Position numbers and translations under genes: made by a program. The notes below the pieces were generated by a model, which saw nothing but the letters and a program-made list of their open reading frames with translations, was not told where the DNA came from and did no database searches. From Advenella incenata (GTDB lineage Bacteria > Pseudomonadota > Gammaproteobacteria > Burkholderiales > Burkholderiaceae_B), in contig NZ_SHKO01000001.1 in NCBI RefSeq assembly GCF_004217095.1, forward strand, positions 310,001 to 374,000: a stretch of DNA of 64,000 bases. The letters are read 5' to 3'. Positions 9,429 to 18,355 of this stretch are shown here, piece after piece (within the stretch, counting starts at the first letter, position 1; each line of letters begins with the position of its first letter).

Positions 9429-10247
9429 CTAGGCGACGCGTTTTTCCTTTGCCAATGCTTCCTGTGCCGCGTATTCCTGCATTACGCTGTTGTGGATACG
9501 GGCGCGCAGGGCATTAAATTCCGGTGTTTCCTGCAACGATCGATTGCGCGGATAGGCAAAGGGGATGTCGATCACCTCCCGAATGCGCGAAGGGCGTGCA
9601 GAAATGATCAGCACCTTATTGGATAGATAGACGGCTTCTTCGACCGAGTGTGTAATTAACATGACCGTTTTGCCTTCCGCGTACAGCACATCCAGCAGCA
9701 GATCATGCATCGCGCTGCGGGTCTGCGCATCCAGCGCCCCAAACGGTTCATCCATCAGGACAAATTCGGGGCGTACCGCATAGGTCCGGGCAAGCGCCAG
9801 GCGCTGCTTCATGCCGCCAGACAGTGTTTTTGGAAATGCCTTGCGAAAATCGGCCAGTCCCATCAAGTTCAGATAACGATCAACAATCGCTTTCTTGTCT
9901 GCGGCATTCAGGTTCTTGCTTACTTTCAGGTGTAACCCAAATGCAATATTCTGCTCGACCGTGAGCCAGGGGAAAACGCCATACTCCTGGAACATGACGC
10001 CCCGATCCGGGCCCGGCTGCTCAATTGGTTTGCCATCGAGCATAACCGCGCCGCTGGTTGGTTTGATAAAGCCTGCAGCCATATTCATCAGAGTGGTCTT
10101 GCCACAGCCGGATGGTCCCACTAGTGAAATAAAATCGCCCTGGTTAACGCTAAAGGACATATCCCGGACAACTTCCAGTACACCACCCGGTGTATCAAAT
10201 TGCATGGACACATTGTCGAAAACAATCCGTTCTTTGTTTGTCTGCAT
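9429..10247 (-). CDS. ABC transporter ATP-binding protein, SsuB/TauB-like
   Basis: The 272-residue nucleotide-binding subunit has Walker A GPSGCGKTT (about residue 41), Q-loop FQEYGVFPWLT, signature LSGGMKQR and Walker B VLMDEPFGALD, followed by the H-loop MLITHSVEEA. This is the pattern of the nitrate/sulfonate/taurine subfamily. The stop lies 37 bp before the receptor gene and the start is 2 bp after the permease stop, so permease, ATPase and receptor form one importer operon under the upstream GntR gene. Confidence 0.9.
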   Translation of the reverse strand: MQTNKERIVFDNVSMQFDTPGGVLEVVRDMSFSVNQGDFISLVGPSGCGKTTLMNMAAGFIKPTSGAVMLDGKPIEQPGPDRGVMFQEYGVFPWLTVEQNIAFGLHLKVSKNLNAADKKAIVDRYLNLMGLADFRKAFPKTLSGGMKQRLALARTYAVRPEFVLMDEPFGALDAQTRSAMHDLLLDVLYAEGKTVMLITHSVEEAVYLSNKVLIISARPSRIREVIDIPFAYPRNRSLQETPEFNALRARIHNSVMQEYAAQEALAKEKRVA

Positions 10248-10249
10248 GT

Positions 10250-11035
10250 CTATTCCCCGGCCCTATCCTGCCAGCTGATCAATCGGTTCGATAATTTGCG
10301 GATGCCCACATCCATCAAAAGCGCAATGGCGCCAATGCAAATAATCCCAACATAAATGGCGCGCAGATCAAAGAATGCAGAGGCGTTTTGTATCATCGCG
10401 CCCAGGCCTTCCTGGGCTGCCACCAGTTCAGCCGCGACCAGGGTTGCCCAGGCCACGCCAAGCGCAACCCTGAGCGCAGTCAGCATGTGAGGCACGGTCA
10501 TGGGCACCATGACTTTGAGGAAAATTTCCATATCCGTGGCGCCCAGCGTCTTGGCCACGCGGATATATACAGGGCTGATCTGGTTCATGCCTTCGTACAT
10601 CACAATGACGGCGGCAAAAAAGGAGGCATAGAAAAGGATGGCAATCTTGGCCATTTCTCCAATGCCGAAATACACAATCACAAGTGGAATAAGCGCGATG
10701 GGCGGCAGGGCGCGAAAGAAATTGATCAGCGGATCGACAAAACGCCGTATGGGCTTGTACCAGCCGATCAGAAAGCCGATAGGTACCGCCAGCAGCATAC
10801 CCAGTAGTAGCCCGCCTACGACGCGCTGGATGGACATGGCCATATTCACCAGCAGCCCGCCTTGGGTCAGATGTGTCCAGAACGTTTGCAGCACTTCCAG
10901 TGGCGACGGCAGCAATGCCGGGCTGATCCAGCCCGAAGCGTGAACAAGCATCCAGACTGCAATCAGGCAGATAAACGGAAAAACGGACCAGGCCAGATTG
11001 CCCAGCCGGTTGCTGCTTCTTGTGGCTTTTGCCAT
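10250..11035 (-). CDS. ABC transporter permease, SsuC/TauC-like
   Basis: This inner-membrane permease belongs to the BPD_transp_1 family with about six membrane helices. It contains the EAA-type loop ATDMEIFLKVMVPMTVPHML. I chose the start at 11035 (MAKATRSSNR, 261 residues) because GGAG lies 6 nt upstream of that ATG. A longer open frame to 11125 would overlap the GntR coding end and has no such site. It is the first transporter gene of the operon. Confidence 0.87.
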   Translation of the reverse strand: MAKATRSSNRLGNLAWSVFPFICLIAVWMLVHASGWISPALLPSPLEVLQTFWTHLTQGGLLVNMAMSIQRVVGGLLLGMLLAVPIGFLIGWYKPIRRFVDPLINFFRALPPIALIPLVIVYFGIGEMAKIAILFYASFFAAVIVMYEGMNQISPVYIRVAKTLGATDMEIFLKVMVPMTVPHMLTALRVALGVAWATLVAAELVAAQEGLGAMIQNASAFFDLRAIYVGIICIGAIALLMDVGIRKLSNRLISWQDRAGE

Positions 11036-11078
11036 CCTTGTCTCCATATGTTTTTTTAGGGTGCAGCGTCCAGTGACC

Positions 11079-11837
11079 TCAGTACTGGTGATGGGCAATA
11101 TCGTTTTGCAGCAGATCGGTGTCAATCTGTATCAGCTGCGCAGGATACTGAATATGCGCGTAATACAGGATTTTGTCCGAGGGATCCTTAAATACTCGGC
11201 AGACATCGGCAATCGGATCGCCCACGCCAATGTTCAAATGCGACGCCGTCTCCTTATCCGATACGGTGATGCGCATGATCTGCCGGGCCTGATGAATGCT
11301 GATATCAGGCCGTTTGGCCAGCTGCGGCACTACCGGCGCAGTGCGAAAGCCTTCCGGGTCGCTGTTGAAAATCGTCTTGTCCAGATAAATATCAATAAGG
11401 CAATAAGGTGTGTTTTCACGATAATGCACTCGGCGCAATCGCTGGTAAGCAGCGCTGTTGCCATCAAAGCCGAAAGCCGGATCCGGCGCCCGCTCGCCTG
11501 GCTCTATTGGCAGCATGCGGATTTTCAGCGTCGATACCGCCTGTACCAGTTCACCAAAACTGTTGGCTAGTCTGAACCAGCGCTGTTCTGACAGGTCCTT
11601 TGCGACAAACGTGCCAACTCCACGCGTGCGCCGGATAATGCCATTGTCTTCCAGCAGGTTGAGTGCGGCGCGCAAGGTGATTCGCGACACCTCGAACTGC
11701 GCCACCAGATTGTCCAGGGTAGGAATCTGCTCGCCGAAACGCCATTGCTGGCTTTCGATCTTCTGGCGCATGAGCTTGGCCACTTGCAGGTACAGTGGCA
11801 TGCGGCTTTCGTTGCGAGGTTTTATTTCATTGTGCAT
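11079..11837 (-). CDS. GntR family transcriptional regulator, HutC subfamily
   Basis: This is a 252-residue regulator. The N-terminal GntR winged helix (about residues 13-82) includes the pattern VSRITLRAALNLLEDNGIIRR. The C-terminal UTRA effector domain (about 100-245) contains the YCLIDIYL and ISIHQARQIMRI stretches. It lies immediately upstream of and on the same strand as the permease, so it probably senses the importer's substrate and controls the operon. No clear GntR palindrome was identified upstream of it. Confidence 0.87.
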   Translation of the reverse strand: MHNEIKPRNESRMPLYLQVAKLMRQKIESQQWRFGEQIPTLDNLVAQFEVSRITLRAALNLLEDNGIIRRTRGVGTFVAKDLSEQRWFRLANSFGELVQAVSTLKIRMLPIEPGERAPDPAFGFDGNSAAYQRLRRVHYRENTPYCLIDIYLDKTIFNSDPEGFRTAPVVPQLAKRPDISIHQARQIMRITVSDKETASHLNIGVGDPIADVCRVFKDPSDKILYYAHIQYPAQLIQIDTDLLQNDIAHHQY

Positions 11838-11928
11838 ATCATCATATTAATAAGCACAATTGAAATAAACAAGTAGGGGTTAGCCCGCACAGGTGCAGCG
11901 CAGGAATATACGCAGCACCCGATGTCGA

Positions 11929-11986
11929 TTGCGCAAATGGTCCGGCTGGCTTATGATAGTGCCTATATAGTATAGGGGGGTAGGGT
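11929..11986 (+). promoter_or_regulatory. Promoter and G6-tract operator for Ni/Co efflux genes
   Basis: A sigma-70-like promoter, TTGCGC (11929-11934), N17, TATGAT (11952-11957), is followed within the short leader by TATAGTATAGGGGGGTAG with a G6 tract at 11975-11980. This resembles the A/T-flanked G/C-tract operators of RcnR and DmeR regulators. The tract ends just before the AGGG ribosome-binding site, so bound repressor would block transcription right after its start. Confidence 0.6.
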
Positions 11987-12262
11987 ATGTCTCATTTGCA
12001 CGCCGATAATGACGAGTTGCTCAAACGGGTTCGCCGAATTGCCGGACAGGTCCAGGCCATCGAGCGCGCGCTCCAGGCCAAGGCCGATTGTGGCAAAACA
12101 CTGCATCTTGTGGCGGCAACGCGCGGGGCATTGAACGGGTTGCTTGAACAGATTATTGAGGCCCATGCGCAATTTCATGTTGCCGATCCGGGGCTTAGCG
12201 ATGAACAACGCCAGGCGGGCTTGAATGAATTGCTCAAAGCGATTCGCCAGTATTCGAAATAA
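11987..12262 (+). CDS. CsoR/RcnR-family metal-sensing repressor (RcnR/DmeR type)
   Basis: This is a 91-residue all-helical DUF156 repressor. The metal ligands characteristic of RcnR are all present at the same positions: His3, Cys35, His60 and His64. This HCHH fingerprint separates Ni/Co sensors from copper sensors (CsoR) and formaldehyde sensors (FrmR). It is 9 bp upstream of a cation diffusion facilitator gene in the same unit and has a G6 operator candidate directly before its start. It most likely represses the exporter until Ni(II) or Co(II) binds. The symbol is left open between rcnR and dmeR. Confidence 0.9.
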   Translation: MSHLHADNDELLKRVRRIAGQVQAIERALQAKADCGKTLHLVAATRGALNGLLEQIIEAHAQFHVADPGLSDEQRQAGLNELLKAIRQYSK

Positions 12263-12271
12263 TAGGAACAG

Positions 12272-13267
12272 ATGATGTATTCGGAACACAGCACCCACAG
12301 CCATGCGTTTCTGGGCGCGGCCCATGATGAAAATGCCAGGCGGACCCTGTGGGTCGTTACCCTGACTTTTGTCATGATGGTTGTGGAAATTGCCGCTGGC
12401 TATGTGACCGGTTCCATGGCTTTGTTGGCTGATGGCTTTCATATGGCCACGCATGCGGGCGCCCTGGGTATTGCGGCAGGGGCTTACGCCTTTGCACGGC
12501 GTAATGTGAACAATCAGCGCTTCAGTTTCGGAACCGGTAAGGTGGGAGACCTGGCCGGGTTTGCGTCTGCGCTCATCCTTGCCATGGTGGCCCTTGGCAT
12601 TGCAGTTGAGTCGGTCGCCAGATTGTTGAATCCGACCAGCGTTGCGTTCGGGGAGGCGGCAATTGTCGCGATGGTGGGCTTGCTGGTCAATATTGTGAGT
12701 GCGCTCATGCTGTCGGGCGGGCATCATCACGGACACGATCATCACAGTCACCATCATCATGGCCATGCGGCTGAACACGACCATGCGCATGGGCATGCAA
12801 CCGGTGGCGACAATAACATGCGGGCGGCATACATTCATGTGCTGGCCGATGCCCTGACCTCGGTCCTGGCCATTGTGGCTCTGTTGGCGGGCCGTTATTT
12901 TGGCTGGGTATGGCTGGATCCTGTCATGGGCGTTGTCGGCTCATTGGTTATCGGCAGATGGGCCTATAGCCTGATGAAAGCCAGCGCAGCTGTGTTGCTG
13001 GATGTGACAGACGAACACGTAGCAGAGGAGATTCGCGACATTCTGGCGCCGGTGCCCGATATGAAAATTACAGACCTGCACGTATGGCAGGTCGGACCAC
13101 AGGCTCGCGCAGCTATTGTCAGCGTGGCAGGCGGCGGGCTGACGGCCCGACAAATACGCGAGCAGTTGCAGCCAGTCCATGAAATATCACATTTGACAAT
13201 TGAATGCCAGGCGGCGCCCGCGCCGGCCAATGAGTCTTCTGCTCCGACGGTGATGGCCCGCACCTAG
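12272..13267 (+). CDS. dmeF: Cation diffusion facilitator, Co/Ni exporter DmeF type
   Basis: This 331-residue CDF exporter has six predicted membrane helices. Metal-site residues appear in ADGFHMATH (helix 2, about 53-61) and in HVLADALTSV (helix 5, about 189-198). Between helices 4 and 5 is a very His-rich cytoplasmic loop (about 151-176, some 14 His), typical of DmeF-class Co/Ni exporters. A cytoplasmic C-terminal domain follows, with DLHVWQVG. It is co-transcribed with the RcnR/DmeR-like sensor, which supports nickel/cobalt rather than zinc as the main substrate. Confidence 0.88.
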   Translation: MMYSEHSTHSHAFLGAAHDENARRTLWVVTLTFVMMVVEIAAGYVTGSMALLADGFHMATHAGALGIAAGAYAFARRNVNNQRFSFGTGKVGDLAGFASALILAMVALGIAVESVARLLNPTSVAFGEAAIVAMVGLLVNIVSALMLSGGHHHGHDHHSHHHHGHAAEHDHAHGHATGGDNNMRAAYIHVLADALTSVLAIVALLAGRYFGWVWLDPVMGVVGSLVIGRWAYSLMKASAAVLLDVTDEHVAEEIRDILAPVPDMKITDLHVWQVGPQARAAIVSVAGGGLTARQIREQLQPVHEISHLTIECQAAPAPANESSAPTVMART

Positions 13268-13341
13268 TGTACGCGCCGGGGCGGCGACTGCCCGTCAGGA
13301 TATGCGCATTTGCGCGAGGAGACCGGATCGGCGTGTACATG

Positions 13342-13370
13342 TGTCGCGGATCATAGGATGATCCGCGACA
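13342..13370. repeat. Perfect 13-bp inverted repeat (hairpin) between convergent genes
   Basis: The arms TGTCGCGGATCAT and ATGATCCGCGACA are perfect complements separated by AGG. No T-run follows on either strand, so it is not a standard intrinsic terminator. It lies between the 3' ends of dmeF and the ModA-like gene and may act as a bidirectional transcription stop or as an mRNA 3'-end stabiliser. Confidence 0.6.
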
Positions 13371-13449
13371 GCTTGCGCTTCTGTTACCAGACTACTCGTG
13401 GTCCACAATGGCCACAAGCCGATGGACCTACGGGCGGGGCTGATCCTGT

Positions 13450-14259
13450 TTATTGTGCGGGGAAGGCCGGTTCCAGGCCGTTTTGCCGAATTGTTTGGAC
13501 CGCAGCCGGGGAAGTCAGGAATTTGATCAGATCGTTGGCGCCCTGTTGATTGCGCGCGTGTGTAGTCACGCCAGCCGAAAAGACGGTTGCTTTTTGCAGG
13601 GCCGGCGGCAGCACGCCCACGTAATCGGCCCCTTTGATCGGCAACAATTCACTGACCTGTTGCAAGCCGAGCGCCGCGTCGCCGCGAGCTACCACGGCAC
13701 CTACGCGCTCGGAAACAATGCGCTTGCTCTTGGGCTTGACCTGGGCTTCAATACCCAGCTTCTTGATCATTTCTTTTTCATAATAGGTGCCGCTGGCGCT
13801 GGCCGAATAGGCGATGGAAGGCGCAGCCAGCAGGGCGCGTTTGACCGCCTCGGCGCTGCTGATATCAGGTTTGGGGGCACCCTTCTGCACGGAGATGCCG
13901 ATAAGCGAACGCACCAGGTCCACCTGGCTGCCCTTGACGACTTGTCCTTTATTGACGAGCTGATCCAGTGATTTGCGGGCCAGGATAACCATGTCTGCGG
14001 GCTCCTGGCGATCCAGTCGGGCCGGGATGGAATCAGGCGCGCCGCCCATGGACGAGCCATGGACAATTTGCACGTGATAGCCAGACTGTTTTTCAAATTG
14101 CGGGGCAAGCGCTTCGACCGAAGAGGCAAAGCCGCCCGACGAGATAACCGTTATCGTATTTTTCGGGGATTGTCCCGGCATGTGGGCGCAAGCGGCCAGT
14201 ACTGTGGATAGTGCAAGCGTGGCCAGAATCGCGCGGCGACGGGGTAATTTGACGAGCAT
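13450..14259 (-). CDS. Extracellular solute-binding lipoprotein, ModA-like
   Basis: This is a 269-residue exported protein. The N-terminus has a signal sequence ending in a lipobox (LAAC, Cys about residue 24), so it is probably membrane-anchored. The remainder is a PBP2 fold of the molybdate-binding/ModA-like type, with TVISSGGFASSVEALAPQFE at the start, a GSSMGG ligand loop and GDAALGLQQVSELLP near the hinge. No modB or modC is nearby, and the neighbour is a lactate permease on its own terminated unit. It may serve a distant transporter or act as a sensor. The ligand is not determined. Confidence 0.78.
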   Translation of the reverse strand: MLVKLPRRRAILATLALSTVLAACAHMPGQSPKNTITVISSGGFASSVEALAPQFEKQSGYHVQIVHGSSMGGAPDSIPARLDRQEPADMVILARKSLDQLVNKGQVVKGSQVDLVRSLIGISVQKGAPKPDISSAEAVKRALLAAPSIAYSASASGTYYEKEMIKKLGIEAQVKPKSKRIVSERVGAVVARGDAALGLQQVSELLPIKGADYVGVLPPALQKATVFSAGVTTHARNQQGANDLIKFLTSPAAVQTIRQNGLEPAFPAQ

Positions 14260-14491
14260 GTTATTTTCTCCTTGGGAATGGTCTCAGATATTAAATGATT
14301 TTTTTTCTGCCAGTGCGCTGGCAGCGCGCGCATCGAGTTTAATTGCAGTGGCAAACACGGAGGGCTGAACCTGCTGTTTGATCACAAAAGAAATAAAAAA
14401 TTACATCAGCGCGCCATGCGGATATTGGAACAGGGCTTCCGACCCTTGCTTATCCGGATCAAACGCTCGCGCGCAGGCAAAAGTATAAATA

Positions 14492-14530
14492 ATTTGGCCG
14501 CCCAGTCTGTTCAATCTGGGGCGGCCAAAT
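14492..14530 (-). terminator. Intrinsic terminator of the lactate permease gene
   Basis: This long hairpin has ATTTGGCCGCC and GGCGGCCAAAT outer arms extended by CAG/CTG, with a single G bulge. Read on the minus strand it lies just after the permease stop and is followed by an A/T-rich tract (ATTATTTATAC). Confidence 0.8.
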
Positions 14531-14547
14531 GGCTGACGGGCAGGTTG

Positions 14548-16245
14548 TTACTTGCCGATCAGCGGATCAGTTATGCCGAACGTATAGAAAGCCAACATGG
14601 CAATAATGCCGGTGAAAATCAGATAGTACAGCGTCGGCTGGATGGTTTTGCGCAGGGTGATACCTTCACGACCGAGCAGGCCCACCGTTGCCGAGGCGGC
14701 TACGACGTTGTGAATGGCGATCATGTTGCCCGCAGCAGCCCCGACAGCCTGCACCGCAATCATCATCGCGGTGGAGACGCCCAGCTGTTGAGCCACATTG
14801 AACTGGAAATCAGCCAGCATCAGATTGGAGGCCGTATTGGAACCGGTAATGAAGGCACCTAGCGCACCCATCGCCGGCGCAAAGAAGGGGTAAACACTTC
14901 CCACGCTGTTTGAAACAAATTGCGCCATGGCTACAGGCATGGATACCAGGTCCGCAGCGTTAACGCCCGAATTGATCAGAATCCGCACCATTGGAATGGT
15001 GAAAATCAGAACGAAGCCGGCGCCAAGGATGGTGCGGCATGATTCGCCCACCGCTTGCTGTATATCGTTACGAGTCATGCGATGCAGGAAAATCGTAATG
15101 AGCACAACGAACACCAGAATACCGCCGGGCAGATACAGTGGCTCCAGGGTTCCAGACACCTTGTCTTCCCCCAGGATATCGCTCCAGCCGAAACTCACGG
15201 CATTGAGCGCCTGCTTGACGGGTTCAACCGTGCGGGAGATAACCAGGAAGACGGCCAGCAGAATATAGGGCACCCAGCCGTTGAAGGTGGAAATCGGCGT
15301 TTTTCCTGCTGTTTCTACCGGCTGGACATCGATGTCTCCAATCCAGCTTTTTGGCCAGCGGCTTGTCTCAGGGAAATCCCATATCTCGCGAGGGGCCAGA
15401 AAGCCGCGCTTGGCCGCAGGAATGACGATGGCCAATCCCACCAGGGCGCCAATCAGTGATGGGAATTCAGGTCCGAGGAAAACACCGGCCAACATATAGG
15501 GAACCACAAAGCAGATGCCCACGAACAGGGCGAATGGCGCGATGGCAAGCCCTTCCTTCCACGAACGATTTGCGCCAAAGGCCCTGACCATAATCATGAC
15601 CATGATCAGTGGCATCAATATGCCAACCACGCCGTGAGTTAAGGCCACTTCGGAAGTGATGAGGCGAAAATATTCCTCCCATGATGAGCCTTGCGCCACT
15701 AATTGTTCAGTGATGCCTGCCTTGTCGACCCCGCCGGATACCCCTACCACGATGGGCGTACCAACTGCCCCGAAAGAGACGGGAGTTGACTGTATCATCA
15801 TGCCGACAACAACTGCTGCCAGGGCAGGGAAACCAAGAACCACCATCAGTGGTGCGGCCACGGCGGCCGGCGTACCGAAGCCCGAGGCGCCTTCAATAAA
15901 GCAGCCGAACAGCCAGGCGACAATAAGGGCCTGTACCCGCCGATCGGGACTGATGTCCGAGAATCCGTTGCGGATGGCAGTGATGCCGCCCGAGTGCTTC
16001 AGGGTATTGAGCAGCAAAATTGCGCCAAAGATAATCCATAGAATGGAGGCGGTCAGAATCAGGCCCTGCAGGGCTGAAGCGACCACGCGATTGACGCTCA
16101 TCTGCCATGCAGTAAGGGCGATCACGGTCGTGACAATAAATACAATAGGCATGACCACTTTGGCGGTCATTCTGAATCCGATCAATAGCACGCCCGCCAG
16201 AATCAGCGGCAGAAATGCAAGCAGCGCAAGCGCAGTGTTATTCAT
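14548..16245 (-). CDS. lctP: L-lactate permease family transporter
   Basis: This is a 565-residue inner-membrane protein of the LctP/LldP family, of normal length with about 12-14 hydrophobic segments. Conserved stretches include [22 protein letters not shown], interrupted by loops, and [14 protein letters not shown] near the C-terminus. It would import L-lactate, D-lactate or glycolate by proton symport. It is a single-gene unit with its own terminator and a 409-bp upstream gap. No lactate dehydrogenase gene is adjacent. Confidence 0.9.
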   Translation of the reverse strand: MNNTALALLAFLPLILAGVLLIGFRMTAKVVMPIVFIVTTVIALTAWQMSVNRVVASALQGLILTASILWIIFGAILLLNTLKHSGGITAIRNGFSDISPDRRVQALIVAWLFGCFIEGASGFGTPAAVAAPLMVVLGFPALAAVVVGMMIQSTPVSFGAVGTPIVVGVSGGVDKAGITEQLVAQGSSWEEYFRLITSEVALTHGVVGILMPLIMVMIMVRAFGANRSWKEGLAIAPFALFVGICFVVPYMLAGVFLGPEFPSLIGALVGLAIVIPAAKRGFLAPREIWDFPETSRWPKSWIGDIDVQPVETAGKTPISTFNGWVPYILLAVFLVISRTVEPVKQALNAVSFGWSDILGEDKVSGTLEPLYLPGGILVFVVLITIFLHRMTRNDIQQAVGESCRTILGAGFVLIFTIPMVRILINSGVNAADLVSMPVAMAQFVSNSVGSVYPFFAPAMGALGAFITGSNTASNLMLADFQFNVAQQLGVSTAMMIAVQAVGAAAGNMIAIHNVVAASATVGLLGREGITLRKTIQPTLYYLIFTGIIAMLAFYTFGITDPLIGK

Positions 16246-16654
16246 ATGTTGCTCCTTTTATTCGACAAATCATTTTCTCCGGAAATTGCACCTTTGAGCA
16301 CGTTTGATCACGTCAGACACCAGCAACAGTGTGTGGTGTCCGGGAGCATGACTGTCTCGACCATGCCCGGCAAAAAGGCGTGTAGAGAAAATGAATTGCC
16401 ATGGTAACCTGAATATTTGTTGAATTGGCCTCGTGCATTGGACCAGGCTGACATTGCGTTGCCGGCCTGTATAAGATTGGCGGGATAGTCTTTAGCCTTT
16501 GTCGGTTGGCCAGGTTTCATGTGGTATGCGCTATGTGGACATCCCGGGGTCAGGGGCGCAAACGAGGTTTTCGACCGTCGTGCAGGGCGCATTGCGCAGT
16601 GTTCGTGACCAACCGGGCACCGTTATGAAAAAATTCAATACCTGTTCACATTGC
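16246..16654. other. 409-bp gap between lctP and a LysR gene
   Basis: No convincing gene is seen. Minus-strand frames here lack ribosome-binding sites and family features. The part next to 16245 should hold the lctP promoter (minus strand). No terminator with a T-run was found for the LysR gene ending at 16655. Confidence 0.5.
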
Positions 16655-17572
16655 TCACTTTATGGTTTCCAGATCGTTCAGATAGCCGCGATAGAAGTCA
16701 ATAAACCGCTGCACGCGATAAGAGATCCGACGGCCTGGCGGGTAGACCGCGTAGATGCCGACCTGCGGTAACGTCCACTGCTGCAGTACAGGTTCAAGCC
16801 TGCCTGCTGCGATGTCTCCGGTTACGCTGTGCTCGTCCAATATCGAGATGCCGTAACCTTCGCGCAGCATGGCACGCAGTGCGCCGGGGGAGTCGACGCG
16901 GATGCGTGACCTGACGTGTATGGTCGTGCTCGCGTTATTGGTATGCTCGAAGGTCCAGGTGAGCGGGGCAGGCAGCAAGGACAGGCAAATCCAGGGATGG
17001 TCTGCGAGATCGGCGGGTGTCAGGATGGGTTTTGCGTCGCGTAAATAGGCAGGGGAACCAACGACGAATTGACGCATGCCCCCCAGCTTGATGGCGCGCA
17101 TGGACGAGTCACGCAACCAGCCCACCCGAATTGAGGCGTCAATGCCTTCGCTGACCAGGTCCTGGACACGATCGCTTGAGCGCAGGTCAATGTGCAGATC
17201 AGGATGGCGCCGGGCGAAAATCGCCACTGCACTGGCTAGCGACAGAATGGAGTGATCTACCGTCGAGCTCAGTCGCAAGGTACCGGACAGCGTTGTTCTA
17301 TCTTCCTCCAATTGATCCAGCGTTTCCTGCAGCTGGCCCAGCATGGGTTCGCATTGCTCGAACAGTCGCCTGCCGGCATCGGTCAGGTTGACCTGGCGCG
17401 TGGTTCGCGTGAACAGTGGGGTGCCCAGATGCTTTTCAAGGCGGCTTATTTGAATGCTGACTTTGGCTTTGGTCATGCCCAACTGCATTGCTGCCGCCGT
17501 GAACCCGCGCAAACGGGCCACCATGCAGAAAATAGCGAGGGCGTTCAAATCAATGCCGGCAGCAGTGTTCAT
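16655..17572 (-). CDS. LysR family transcriptional regulator
   Basis: The regulator has about 305 residues. I chose ATG 17572 (MNTAAGIDLNAL) over an upstream ATG at 17581 because the HTH begins soon after. The LysR winged helix (about residues 5-64) contains AAMQLGMTKAKVSIQISRLEKHLGTPLF, shown here only as a family pattern, and a substrate-binding domain follows. It is of the type with the TTRQVNLTDAG linker. It is divergent from the NAD(P)-binding protein gene at 17717, the probable target, across a 144-bp gap. Confidence 0.85.
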   Translation of the reverse strand: MNTAAGIDLNALAIFCMVARLRGFTAAAMQLGMTKAKVSIQISRLEKHLGTPLFTRTTRQVNLTDAGRRLFEQCEPMLGQLQETLDQLEEDRTTLSGTLRLSSTVDHSILSLASAVAIFARRHPDLHIDLRSSDRVQDLVSEGIDASIRVGWLRDSSMRAIKLGGMRQFVVGSPAYLRDAKPILTPADLADHPWICLSLLPAPLTWTFEHTNNASTTIHVRSRIRVDSPGALRAMLREGYGISILDEHSVTGDIAAGRLEPVLQQWTLPQVGIYAVYPPGRRISYRVQRFIDFYRGYLNDLETIK

Positions 17573-17716
17573 GATAACCATTGTTAATGATATAGAAACA
17601 ATGAATTATAGTTTTACCTGTTTATCGAATCAATGAATTCTGTAATGATGTGTTTTCTGGCCGTTCGGATACGCAAGGTTTCCAGGCATTGGTCAAATTA
17701 CATTCAGGAGTTCAAT

Positions 17717-18355
17717 ATGAAAATCGCACTCATCGGTGCTACGGGTTTTATCGGCAGCGCCTTGCTGACAGAGGCGCTGGCTCGTGGGCATCAGATAACT
17801 GCCCTGGTGGCCCATCCCGAAAAATTACAAGCGCAGGATAATCTGGCGATTGAGCAGACCGATGTGCTGGATGGCGCAAAACTGGCGGCGCAGCTCCAAG
17901 GGCATGATGCAGTGATCAGTGCATTCAGTGGGCATGCCCAGCAGGACGTCTACGGGTACTACATGAAAGGTGTGGATTCGATTATTGCCGCAACAAAACA
18001 AGCAGCAATCAAGCGCCTGCTTATTGTCGGCGGGGCAGGCAGTCTGTACGCCCAGCCAGGCGTGCTGGTCATCGATACGCCCGATTTCCCGCAACAGTGG
18101 AAAGCCACGGCGCAGGGCGCCAGGGATGTCCTGGAACAACTGCGTAATGAAAGCGATCTGGACTGGAGCATGCTGAGCCCGTCGGCAATCATTGAACCAG
18201 GCGAGCGTACCGGCACATTCAGGCAGGCCGGCGATGAGCTGATCGTGGATGCCGGCGGTCAGAGCCGTATCTCTACCCAGGATTTTGCGCTGGCCATGAT
18301 CGATGAGCTGGAAACGCCCCGACACGTACGGGCGCGTTTCACGGTCGGTTATTGA
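17717..18355 (+). CDS. NAD(P)H-binding atypical SDR (NmrA/YwnB-like)
   Basis: The 212-residue protein starts at MKIALIGATGFIGS. AGGAG lies 6 nt before this ATG, and the longer frame from 17633 has no such site. GATGFIG at residues 6-12 is the nucleotide-binding motif of atypical SDRs (NAD(P)H-binding, PF13460 type). SMLSPSAIIEPGERTG and the absence of YxxxK agree with this class. These proteins bind NADPH and often act on quinones or flavins or as redox sensors. It is divergent from a LysR gene. Confidence 0.85.
   Translation: MKIALIGATGFIGSALLTEALARGHQITALVAHPEKLQAQDNLAIEQTDVLDGAKLAAQLQGHDAVISAFSGHAQQDVYGYYMKGVDSIIAATKQAAIKRLLIVGGAGSLYAQPGVLVIDTPDFPQQWKATAQGARDVLEQLRNESDLDWSMLSPSAIIEPGERTGTFRQAGDELIVDAGGQSRISTQDFALAMIDELETPRHVRARFTVGY

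Noticed and set aside
11963-12838. 291-codon minus-strand open frame opposite the nickel/cobalt sensor and exporter
   Set aside because: Shadow of two well-supported genes; composition follows the reverse complement of the His-rich loop.
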